64,000 nucleotides of DNA from contig NZ_VXKQ01000017.1 in NCBI RefSeq assembly GCF_008711465.1, forward strand, positions 46,336 through 110,335. The letters run 5' to 3'. The notes under the pieces were generated by a model. The model was not told where the DNA came from, searched no databases, and worked only from the letters and a program-made list of their open reading frames with translations. The first letter of the stretch is position 1; each line of letters begins with the position of its first letter. The position numbers were made by a program, and so were the translations under genes. This DNA is from Francisella sp. SYW-9. Its GTDB lineage: Bacteria > Pseudomonadota > Gammaproteobacteria > Francisellales > Francisellaceae. Below, piece after piece: positions 36,301-43,283 of the stretch.

Positions 36301-36405
36301 TTAAAATCATCAGATCATAAAGGGAGTACTTTTTATTGGAATTTTAATAATGATAAGACAGATGTTTCGTTTGATATTAATTACTCAAACATATGGCTTA
36401 ATTAA
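33328..36405 (+). CDS. tssM: T6SS membrane-complex protein TssM (PdpB/IcmF-like)
   Basis: This is the 1025-residue inner-membrane core of the secretion channel, working with TssJ and TssL. Membrane helices are at about residues 9-29 and 311-330, leaving a cytosolic domain between them and a long periplasmic part (about 690 residues) to the C-terminus. The periplasmic part includes the helical IcmF-related region (ALEALEVDSRDIDTLIFSLRR) and a beta-rich end. The cytosolic domain shows no Walker A motif, as in Francisella PdpB and unlike most TssM proteins. It begins one base after the spike-base gene. Confidence 0.82.
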   Translation: MNALLEKQNILSIFAIGIVGVVVFIIIIKMYKKLMQRSLFYKKGLGKINAFFAKLFKVNALNEIYLEFYRSLSLWKRFRLYFARKSILIDSSLKVENEFGIYFKLDANHLRLYINPKKLYKSSLKEADILCLFNKVFKGRINLVAVNLSTRFDNHGLTSQIDHIRMCFADISRYLSSSFSYMVNIVEQENNIYYETWCQYAQVANIKNFWVDEKPSLSWFDIVTTKYTDKQLYLGEQPFSSKQIRDLYCFLNNHLRFEYVINSLQSKIPNNVARYRGFAIDIFKLNELFKDSLIERVYYTQKFTKKLKKKICLIILFLLTGCFILGWYQVKNNIKTIASQIPLNCKYSGNLSEINLKNYHKSLNNAFYNSLIVKLAYHNAGKKRLDRLWEKFIYNHVILIILSKANSPIQKLALNTLQNHMADPHLRELVSDNLWLWSKVTKIPENILSVWLEVGYEKTNTKDKYDLPSKAQQYYKTIKYLNNFIVHIFEQKKPLKISLDKTLVKRTLELALLDQLLNDHNLNIYVNDPKLREQLFLSYDQRVFLNHFITYLELRDVIETVVSQVSTRDKIDQLANIKKSIKQLAKTSWDIKLASSMLQSVSYSFYLSSQDESKDYYSYNFYEKNIKPINLKLLKTVKAYAEIGINISPIYMEFKLSLDKYKKAYKNYYYQKALEALEVDSRDIDTLIFSLRRINTSSNIEPLLLSIQKNVLQHKNVFMSEKSLKGINDFHNNLQRYNKIMDKYIDILNKAKSNPEILIKFYQDDKHPFKKDMDKFLQSIKVIPEFAKPLSQPALASEQVTTELLQEHVQKYWCTNLQGSYNKVFDSFPFNEDATNEISVDTLIKTIGKGGTFWRSYAKIAPLIRNYKGNKWLTDRQFKEYQKISKLSKLLWDANGKPKPIKFTLKTSELLPSYSHVETSWIFFKDKKTSYYEGILSVGENSISDIGVGEVKRIFEVQWWLNKPASIALVSDKKDLIAQQVIEGDWSFWKLLKSSDHKGSTFYWNFNNDKTDVSFDINYSNIWLN

Positions 36406-36426
36406 TGAGTATTCTGGAGGTATTTT

Positions 36427-37809
36427 ATGGATGACTTATCTATTACTGTAAAAGAGATGATAAATGCTCTAAATCAAATACAGTCTCAAGCAGAGAGGGA
36501 CTTCAAAAATTATACAAGATGCTTATATTCTTCTAAAGTGAAAGCTCATTTTCCTCATATGTTAACCCCAACATTTCAAGGGTGTTATATTAAAGTTTCA
36601 GATTGCTATCTACACGATGATAGTAACTATATTGACCTAGAGCAGCAGGTTGAGGTAGATATATTAAAGAAACAACAACTTTTATATTCAGCAATTTCTA
36701 CAAGGATATTGCCTTTTGATGTCGTGAATGTTGAGAATCAAACTCAGGGGATAAGCCTAAGATTTGCCGCTAAATCAGAGAGTTTCACTTTACAAGATAA
36801 TAGTTTTAGCTTTTGGCTACATTCCGATTCTATGGCTATAGAAGAGCTTGTTGATATTTATGGGAAATTAAATATATTAGATAAAGCTTCCTTGAAAATA
36901 GAATTCGTTGATAGTCCCACACTTGAAAAAGTAGTCGATATTAGTTGTGGTTATGATTATATACAACACTCTAATCATAGGTTTCGTCAAAATTTGGCTG
37001 ATCCTAGATTACAGTTTAGAATTAATGTGAATTTACACCAACATTTGTCACAGAAGATCAAGTCAATAGAGTTATTAGTTCAAGGTTTTTCTATTGAAGA
37101 ACTACGCCAAGATCAGTTAAGTGATCTGTTTCATACAAACTTAATACCTGTGATTGACCAATACCAAGCTATTAGTGATAGCTTTGTTATGGATGGTGAC
37201 TATGAGGTTTATTGGTTAAGGAGTAAAGAAAAGACTGATTTTTATATTCATGAAGTATTAACTGTATATGTAGATAAAAAACCTTTAGCACCTATAGATT
37301 ATAAGGTCATTTATAAAGATAATCAGGTTGGGTTAGAGTTTAATCAAATTTCTCAAGTTTATAATAAAGTTATTTCGGCGGATATATACATTAGTCGTAA
37401 GTTTGATCAGGGATTGATGAACAGTTATCATAAGGCAAAGGTAAAGTGGTTAAACCAAAATATATCTACTTATAAGCTAGAAGTTAAGAGCCTAATAACA
37501 ACTTCTGAAATTCAATATGATATTCAATTAATAGAGCCCTTATTAAAGATCCTTAGAATACCGAGTATCCATAGGTGGTATTTACAAGATTGGAAAGGCT
37601 TACTCAAATTTACAGATATATCAGCACTAGTTGATATTCAGCCTTGGCTTAATGACATATCTATAGGTGAAGAAATGCAAATATCTTTGTATTTTAAGAG
37701 TGTTCCTAAAAGCTATCAAAATTGGGTCAGATTCTATCTTATACAGATAGGGATATTCTTGCAAAAAAATACTAAATATAACTTTAAGATAAAGGGGGTT
37801 TTTCAATGA
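36427..37809 (+). CDS. tssF: T6SS baseplate protein TssF (IglH-like)
   Basis: TssF joins TssG, TssK and TssE in the baseplate. This 460-residue protein has the telltale central region LFHTNLIPVIDQYQAIS (about residues 233-250), comparable to the NCVPVINLF motif of TssF, followed by YEVYWLRSKEKTDFYIHEVLTVY. The length equals that of Francisella IglH rather than the roughly 600 residues of standard TssF. Its last codons overlap the next gene by four bases, and the order tssF-tssG is the common one. GGAGG precedes the ATG. Confidence 0.78.
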   Translation: MDDLSITVKEMINALNQIQSQAERDFKNYTRCLYSSKVKAHFPHMLTPTFQGCYIKVSDCYLHDDSNYIDLEQQVEVDILKKQQLLYSAISTRILPFDVVNVENQTQGISLRFAAKSESFTLQDNSFSFWLHSDSMAIEELVDIYGKLNILDKASLKIEFVDSPTLEKVVDISCGYDYIQHSNHRFRQNLADPRLQFRINVNLHQHLSQKIKSIELLVQGFSIEELRQDQLSDLFHTNLIPVIDQYQAISDSFVMDGDYEVYWLRSKEKTDFYIHEVLTVYVDKKPLAPIDYKVIYKDNQVGLEFNQISQVYNKVISADIYISRKFDQGLMNSYHKAKVKWLNQNISTYKLEVKSLITTSEIQYDIQLIEPLLKILRIPSIHRWYLQDWKGLLKFTDISALVDIQPWLNDISIGEEMQISLYFKSVPKSYQNWVRFYLIQIGIFLQKNTKYNFKIKGVFQ

Positions 37810-38570
37810 TATCTTTTCCACGAAATTATAAAAACTGTATTCGCTATATAAATGAACAGTATCCAAACTATAGGAAGCATTGGTATGCAAATTGGGATCA
37901 AGATAATGCTGTTTATATTATTAAAGAAGTTATAGTTGAAGGTACGGTCATAAGTATTTGGATTAATATTTGGTTATTAAATAAAGATACTAGAAATTTA
38001 GAAATACTTAAAGGTTGTCTGGATGTTGCTGCAACTAAAAATCTTAAGAGCCAGATATTAGAAAAGTGGTTAACACTATATAACTACGCTCTTTATCCTG
38101 AGTTATTAAGCTACCAAAGTAATATTTACCACAATGGAGAAATCATCTTTTCTAAAGATGATTATAACTATCGATCTCTTTCTTCAATAGAACAACTTAT
38201 TCGTAAATCACTGGGTAAATATAGACTCAGAGTCGATTTGAAATATCTTAATAAGGTTAGAGGTAGCCTTTTAGGAGAGGCTAAATTAAATAGTCCTCTA
38301 TTAAAAGCTTATGCAGATAGATTAACTATTATAAGTGGTAAGATTACTTTTAGAATGTTAACACAGGAGTCAGAAAGAAACCTTAGCAAACTTTATAAAG
38401 AGATAATCGCAAAACTTATGGGCCTTAGTTCTGAACTTTATGTCGCTTTTAAGAGTATTTTACTAGTAATTGATAATGGTTTAGAAACTCTGAATTTAGG
38501 AGATCTACTAAATAGTAGTAGCTTATCAGGAAGCTTTATATATAAGGTTATAGAAAATGAAAAGTACTAG
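37806..38570 (+). CDS. tssG: T6SS baseplate protein TssG (IglJ-like)
   Basis: This is a 254-residue protein that overlaps tssF by four bases. The second half has LLGEAKLNSPLLKAYADRL followed by IISGKITFRML, then an amphipathic helix with KLYKEIIAKLMGL and YVAFKSILLVI. This resembles the LG-X-A-X-LG...hydrophobic-strand...L-X-X-L-X-X-X-Y order of TssG. Standard TssG is about 330 residues, whereas Francisella IglJ is about 258, so the short form fits the Francisella type. The call leans partly on its place after tssF. Confidence 0.65.
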   Translation: MISFPRNYKNCIRYINEQYPNYRKHWYANWDQDNAVYIIKEVIVEGTVISIWINIWLLNKDTRNLEILKGCLDVAATKNLKSQILEKWLTLYNYALYPELLSYQSNIYHNGEIIFSKDDYNYRSLSSIEQLIRKSLGKYRLRVDLKYLNKVRGSLLGEAKLNSPLLKAYADRLTIISGKITFRMLTQESERNLSKLYKEIIAKLMGLSSELYVAFKSILLVIDNGLETLNLGDLLNSSSLSGSFIYKVIENEKY

Positions 38571-38979
38571 AATAAAAAATATAAAATCAGTTTCGGTGCT
38601 CATATTATTTTTACTTCTTTTAGGATGCACAAGCTCAAACTTTAATCTAATAATTCAACCAAACAAGCTAAGCAATGATGGTCAACCTTTCTATGTTATT
38701 GTTAAAAAGGAGTCAATGTTTAATTACTTAGATAGTAACGTAGATAGCGTCTATGATAGTTATCTTAATACAGGTAAAAAAGATTATGGTGTTTTGATAT
38801 ATCCAAGTAAAGGTAAACAGGTTATACCTATAGGAAAGTCAAAGAACCAAGGCATATCAGTATATTTCTTGTTTAAGAGAAATAAAGGAGAAGGGTCTTG
38901 GAAGTTTTATATTAATCCAAATAATCAGGAGGATAAAACAGTTAATATTTCAAAAAATAATGTAATGGAGGTCTTGTAA
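38557..38979 (+). CDS. tssJ: T6SS outer-membrane lipoprotein TssJ (IglE-like)
   Basis: This is a 140-residue lipoprotein. Hydrophobic residues 11-21 lead to a lipobox LLGC with the lipidated cysteine at 24. The mature part is a beta-rich small domain, with FYVIVKKESMFNYLD and WKFYINPNNQED as strands, typical for the transthyretin-like TssJ fold. It would anchor TssM to the outer membrane. It overlaps the end of tssG by 14 bases and is followed immediately by tssL, so the two translate together. Confidence 0.75.
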   Translation: MKSTRIKNIKSVSVLILFLLLLGCTSSNFNLIIQPNKLSNDGQPFYVIVKKESMFNYLDSNVDSVYDSYLNTGKKDYGVLIYPSKGKQVIPIGKSKNQGISVYFLFKRNKGEGSWKFYINPNNQEDKTVNISKNNVMEVL

Positions 38980-39591
38980 ATGTGGAGATTGAAATTTTAT
39001 AGTATTATTGATGAAGTTGATAACTATATTACTAAAAGTGATATTGATTTTTATCAACATGTTGAAACTTTGTATAAAGAAATTTTATCGTTACAGTTAG
39101 AGTTGGTTGATATAAATCGTGAAGAAGGAAAGTATAGTCAATCACATCTAATTACATTTGCCTTAGCAGCATACTGTGATGAGAGATTAAATATAAAAGC
39201 AATATCTTCTGGATACTGTTATGAAATGCTACAGACCCAGCTGTTTAAAACATTAGAGGCTGGCAAAGTTTATTACCAATATTTAGAATACTTAGTAGCT
39301 CAGAGATCACAACTTTATGTTGATACTTATTGGGTATATTATTATTTACTTATTCATGGCTATAAAGGGATGTATGATTCTGATAATTATTTTGAAAGAA
39401 GTCTTTATTTAAGGCAGCTAAAAATATTGTTAATAGATTATACTCCCTTAAAGTTTTCTATTGAATCTCCTTCAAAAATAAAAAGAATTAAAGATAAGCT
39501 TAAAAGAGCATCTTTAAGGGTATTAGGCCTAGTAGAATTAGCATCATTTTTCTGTCTAATTTGTAGTTATTTCATAATTAATTATTTATAG
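38980..39591 (+). CDS. tssL: T6SS inner-membrane protein TssL (DotU)
   Basis: This is a 203-residue DotU/TssL protein. The cytosolic helical domain includes ITFALAAYCDERLNIK (residues 59-73), the DotU core motif around D-E, then HGYKGMYD. A single C-terminal membrane helix (about 181-201) anchors it. It lacks a peptidoglycan-binding extension, as in Francisella DotU (207 residues). It starts directly after the tssJ stop codon and is co-translated with it; with TssM and TssJ it forms the trans-envelope complex. Confidence 0.8.
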   Translation: MWRLKFYSIIDEVDNYITKSDIDFYQHVETLYKEILSLQLELVDINREEGKYSQSHLITFALAAYCDERLNIKAISSGYCYEMLQTQLFKTLEAGKVYYQYLEYLVAQRSQLYVDTYWVYYYLLIHGYKGMYDSDNYFERSLYLRQLKILLIDYTPLKFSIESPSKIKRIKDKLKRASLRVLGLVELASFFCLICSYFIINYL

Positions 39592-39604
39592 GGAGTTAAA
39601 AGAT

Positions 39605-39991
39605 ATGTCAAAACAAGTTTGTGCAGGAGCTAAGCTCAAGTGTAGCTTTGGTCAAGCACCATCTAGCCTAATAGTTTTACCTAAACCTTTTAGTTGTGAT
39701 CAGAAGCCTGCAGCAGTTATTACGGATAATGTACCAATGATCAATATTCCCTCATTTGGGATGTGTTCATGTCTAGCAAATCCAGAAGTTGCATCTGCTA
39801 CATCTGCAGCATTTGGTGTATTAACACCAATGCCATGTATACCTGCTATAGCTACACAATGGTTTCCTGGTAATCCTAAAGTAAGAATAAATGAAATATT
39901 ATCATTAACTGATGACTGTAAACTAAATTGTATTTATGGAGGTGTTATAGAAATTGAGACGTCAGGGCAAAATAAGGTAATAATAAAATAG
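39605..39991 (+). CDS. PAAR-like spike tip protein (DUF4280, IglG-like)
   Basis: This 128-residue protein is of the DUF4280 PAAR-like family. The opening QVCAGAKLKCSFGQAPSSL, the middle MINIPSFGMCSCLANPEV, PMPCIPAIATQWFPG and the end CKLNCIYGGVIEIETSGQ carry the conserved cysteines and glycines. It should cap the VgrG needle and sharpen or load the spike. Unlike Francisella IglG it has no N-terminal extension; it is only the tip domain. No toxin domain is attached. It sits between tssL and vgrG, 12 bases before the latter. Confidence 0.85.
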   Translation: MSKQVCAGAKLKCSFGQAPSSLIVLPKPFSCDQKPAAVITDNVPMINIPSFGMCSCLANPEVASATSAAFGVLTPMPCIPAIATQWFPGNPKVRINEILSLTDDCKLNCIYGGVIEIETSGQNKVIIK

Positions 39992-40003
39992 AGAGGTTTT
40001 ATT

Positions 40004-40351
40004 ATGGTTAAACATATAATTACTCAAAATACGCAAGGTATTAATTTAGAGGCTAATAACGATAACAAAATAGTATCTATATTTTGTAATGCAGCAGATG
40101 AAGTTATAGTTTTGACAACTCAACAAGCATCGGTAAATTTAAATTCAAAAGAAGGGACAATTCTTTTAAAAACAAATGATATAAAGATATCGCTAGATAA
40201 ATCAGGAAGTATAACTTTAGATAATGGCAATTCTAATATTAATATAAAAGGTTCAGATGTTAATATTCACGCCTCAAATATTAACATAAAAGGTTCAAAT
40301 ATTAGTATGCAAGGTAATATTAGTATCAAAGGTAACCTTAGTGTTGCTTAA
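40004..40351 (+). CDS. vgrG: Small VgrG: beta-needle only
   Basis: This is a 115-residue protein with repeated short beta-strands of the gp5 C-terminal needle type: INLEANNDNKIVSIF, SLDKSGSITLDNGNSNINIK, then repeats of the pattern N-I-X-I/M-X-G-X (DVNIHASNINIKGSNISMQG, ISIKGNLSVA). It has no gp27 or OB-fold region. It is even shorter than Francisella FPI VgrG (164 residues) and would form the needle on top of the PdpA-like base. The last codon overlaps a hairpin. Confidence 0.72.
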   Translation: MVKHIITQNTQGINLEANNDNKIVSIFCNAADEVIVLTTQQASVNLNSKEGTILLKTNDIKISLDKSGSITLDNGNSNINIKGSDVNIHASNINIKGSNISMQGNISIKGNLSVA

Positions 40352-40362
40352 CCTTTAAGCAA
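40344..40362 (+). terminator. Hairpin at the end of vgrG
   Basis: TTGCTTAA and TTAAGCAA form an 8-bp perfect stem with a CCT loop, starting inside the last vgrG codons. Only a short T-rich tail follows. It may attenuate or stop transcription between the two halves of the T6SS cluster. The following gap to tssB (222 bases) is AT-rich, holds no gene, and includes a TATAAT near 40427. Confidence 0.45.
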
Positions 40363-40573
40363 TCTTATACTTATATACAACTAAAAAATCTTTAGATAGC
40401 CTTATCTATGTACATCTTCACCTTATAATGAATTTCAAGAAATCGTTCCCTTTAATAGACAAAAGAAAGTTACAAAATTTTACAAATGCTTAATATTTAA
40501 GATACATCCAACAATTACTTTAGTATATAGAAACTACAAATAGTTTTATCAAAAAAAGAAAAGGGGTGTTTAA

Positions 40574-41089
40574 ATGAAAGTTAATGAATCAATTCCAAAA
40601 TCTCGTATTACAATCACATATGACATGGAGGTTAAAGGAACTAAAAAGAAAAAAGAGTTACCTTTTAGACAACTATTAATAGGAGATCTTTCTTTAGGCA
40701 ACTCACAGGAAAGAAAAAAGGATTTACCTAATCGCAAAATTTATGAGCTAGCAAGTCCAAATTTATCAGAAGTGATGGAGCCTATGGGCATTCAGTTAAA
40801 TATTCGTGTACCAAATCATCTCAAAGAAAATGCTGAAGATATTAAGGTCAACTTATATGTGGACTCGATGAAAGTATTTGATCCAAGTACTATTGCTCAG
40901 CTTATTCCTGAATTAGCATCGTTACTTCAAGCTAAGAGGTTAATACAAGAATTTACCTCTACTATTGATAATAATCGAAAACTTAGGAACTTATTTAATA
41001 ATGGAATTAATAATGCTCAAGCTATAGAAAAGATTCAAGAAGAGCTTCCTCAACTTGAGTCGTATGAGCTTAATAAAAGGGGAGAGTAA
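40574..41089 (+). CDS. tssB: T6SS sheath protein TssB (IglA-like)
   Basis: TssB is the small subunit of the contractile sheath. The 171 residues include IPKSRITITYDMEVKGTKKKKELPF at the start, matching the R-X-X-I-X-Y-X-X-X-X-X-G-X-X-X-X-X-E-LPF pattern of the family. They also include FDPSTIAQLIPELASLLQAKRLI, which resembles the F-X-P-X-X-V-X-X-Q-V-P-X-L-X-X-L-X-X-X-R motif. It starts after a strong AAGGGG site and begins the second half of the cluster. TssC follows after one base. Confidence 0.9.
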   Translation: MKVNESIPKSRITITYDMEVKGTKKKKELPFRQLLIGDLSLGNSQERKKDLPNRKIYELASPNLSEVMEPMGIQLNIRVPNHLKENAEDIKVNLYVDSMKVFDPSTIAQLIPELASLLQAKRLIQEFTSTIDNNRKLRNLFNNGINNAQAIEKIQEELPQLESYELNKRGE

Positions 41090-41090
41090 A

Positions 41091-42569
41091 ATGAATGAAA
41101 CTAAATATAAATGCGCTGATATTCTCTCAGCAGCAGGCTTTGAAGATAGTAGTTGTTTTGATCTTATAGCCCAAGATCAACTAAGTAAAAGTAAGTTACA
41201 GGCAAGTTATGAATCAAGATTTATGACAGCATTATCAATATTACTTAGTAATAGAAAGGATGAAACGGTTATTGATAAAAATTTGATTAATCGAGTAACT
41301 AATATGATTGATCAGATGCTTAATAAGCAGGTTTCAGAAATACTAGCACATCCAGATTTTAGGAAGTTAGAAACCAGCTGGAGATCTGTTCAAGAAGTTG
41401 CAAATAGCGTTAATTTTCAAAATACGCAGCTATCTATAATGGATGTTGAAAAAGATGAGTTAGCAGAAGATTTTGAAAATAATAGTGTAGATGTATCTGG
41501 TAGTGACTTCTTTAAGAAGGTCTATGTTGCTGAATATGATCAGTTTGGAGGTGAGCCATATGGAGCATTGATAGGTCTTTATGATTTTGATAAGTCACAA
41601 GAAGATATTGAATGGCTTACTGTTATGGGTAAGGTTGCAGAAGCTTCTCATGCACCATTTATCGCAGCAGTATCGCCAAAATTATTTGGCTGTGAGACAT
41701 ATAATGATTTAAGTGAAATCAAAGATGTAGATGGTCTGATGGCCCATCCTCGGTTTGGACGGTGGAATGTGTTTCGTAAGACAAGGGCAGCTGGATATAT
41801 AGGCTTAACACTGCCTAACTTCATGCTGAGAGCTCCATATGATCCTGTTAATAATCCTGCAGGCAAAGGACCTTTAAGCGATTTTAAAGAAGAGGTTAGT
41901 CTGACTATTCCAGATCAAAATTGTTTATGGGGTAATGCATCAGTACTATTTGCTAAAAATTTAGCTAGGTCATTTGAGGCTACAGGCTGGTGCCAATCAA
42001 TTTGCGGTCCTACAAGCGGAGGAAAACTTGAAGGTTTGCCTATTTATAACTTTAATGAACGTGATAGTAATGCTTTTGTCTTGCCTGTTAACTTATTAAT
42101 TCCAGATCATAAAGAATATAGCTTAGCTAAGGCTGGTTTTATAGGTTTAGTTTATGAGAAGAAAACCTCAAATGCATGCTTTTTCAGTGCACAATCATTA
42201 AAGGTGAGTGAGGAGTTTGAAGATCCAAATGATAGTGAAAATAGTCAGTTAATTACTAAGCTACCATATACATTTTCAGCTTGTAAGATAGCTCATTATG
42301 TTAAGTGTATGGCTCGTGATGAGATTGGTTCTGAGTCAGATGAAACAATTATAGCTAACAAATTAAATACATGGATTAGTAAATATATAACAACTCTTCC
42401 AAACCCTGATACGTTAACTGTTTCTTATTACCCGTTTAAGGCAGCTAATATTGAAGTCAGCAAATCTCATGGTATGGCTGGTTGGTATAATTGCTCGATC
42501 GAAGTCTTGCCTCATGTCAAATTTGAGGGCATGGATGTGGCTATTAAATTAGATACAAGACTTGCTTGA
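41091..42569 (+). CDS. tssC: T6SS sheath protein TssC (IglB-like)
   Basis: TssC is the large sheath subunit that polymerises with TssB. The start at 41091 follows GGGGAG; a longer frame from 41055 overlaps tssB. The 492-residue protein has HPDFRKLETSWRSVQEV (about 87-103), a close match to the TssC motif HP-X-FQ-X-LE-X-SWRGL. It also has YVAEYDQFGGEPYGALIGLYDF, ASHAPFIAAVSPKLFG and RFGRWNVFRKT-like parts, and a C-terminal beta segment. It is the best identified core gene here and anchors the whole locus as a T6SS. Confidence 0.96.
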   Translation: MNETKYKCADILSAAGFEDSSCFDLIAQDQLSKSKLQASYESRFMTALSILLSNRKDETVIDKNLINRVTNMIDQMLNKQVSEILAHPDFRKLETSWRSVQEVANSVNFQNTQLSIMDVEKDELAEDFENNSVDVSGSDFFKKVYVAEYDQFGGEPYGALIGLYDFDKSQEDIEWLTVMGKVAEASHAPFIAAVSPKLFGCETYNDLSEIKDVDGLMAHPRFGRWNVFRKTRAAGYIGLTLPNFMLRAPYDPVNNPAGKGPLSDFKEEVSLTIPDQNCLWGNASVLFAKNLARSFEATGWCQSICGPTSGGKLEGLPIYNFNERDSNAFVLPVNLLIPDHKEYSLAKAGFIGLVYEKKTSNACFFSAQSLKVSEEFEDPNDSENSQLITKLPYTFSACKIAHYVKCMARDEIGSESDETIIANKLNTWISKYITTLPNPDTLTVSYYPFKAANIEVSKSHGMAGWYNCSIEVLPHVKFEGMDVAIKLDTRLA

Positions 42570-42598
42570 GAAAGAATAACTACAAAAGGAGAAAAGAG

Positions 42599-43273
42599 AT
42601 GTCAGAAATTAATAGATTAGTTTTTAATGAAGGTGGGATGTTTCATTTAGAGTCTAATTCACTAGTAAGTGCCCAACCTGATTCACATAATATAACGGAC
42701 TCACGGTTATTACTAGGAAGTAGTTTCTCTATTAGTATCGCTGGTCAACCTGTTACACTGACTAAGTTTAAAGCTATGCAACCTGGAGGTGCTTCAGAAC
42801 CAAGAAGTGATATTGTAGCGACACTTGAGCGTATGGATATTGAGAATGCTACTTTAGGGACTTTGGCAAATAACTCTATAACTATAGGGGTAACAAGTGA
42901 GACTCTTAATGCTATACAAACGGCATATGCTTCTGCTGCTGCTCGTAGTAGTTTGATTACAACCCAAGTTACAATTACTCCAGATTCTTTAATTCCTGAA
43001 GGCCAGTTTTATTTTATATCTGCTACAGGAAAAGAAGGTATTTGGGAAAGTATGGCAAGGCTTGAAACATCAGTAACATTTACAACTATAGCTAGGGCTC
43101 AAATCTCTCCAATGGATGCAGGTGGAGGTCCAAATGCTCCAGGATATGTGACTTTTTATAATGTACTTGCGAGTAATAACTTTGATGTTTCAATCGCCAC
43201 ATCAAAGATAAAGCCTAGCGATAAAATAGTTGTACCAGTTCGAGCAAATAATTCAGCAGCAGCTGGGGGATAG
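42599..43273 (+). CDS. hcp: Candidate tube protein Hcp (IglC-like)
   Basis: This is a 224-residue protein lying where hcp/iglC is expected, just after tssC. The start at 42599 has AAAGGAG before it. Strand-rich sequence and a central amphipathic helix (SETLNAIQTAYASAAARSSL) fit an Hcp-type fold, with TTQVTITPDSLIPEGQFYF as a following strand. Hcp is usually about 160-170 residues, while Francisella IglC is about 210, so the long form suits the Francisella type. I see no clear Hcp motif, so the call depends on position and length. Confidence 0.65.
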   Translation: MSEINRLVFNEGGMFHLESNSLVSAQPDSHNITDSRLLLGSSFSISIAGQPVTLTKFKAMQPGGASEPRSDIVATLERMDIENATLGTLANNSITIGVTSETLNAIQTAYASAAARSSLITTQVTITPDSLIPEGQFYFISATGKEGIWESMARLETSVTFTTIARAQISPMDAGGGPNAPGYVTFYNVLASNNFDVSIATSKIKPSDKIVVPVRANNSAAAGG

Positions 43274-43283
43274 GGGTTTTGTT

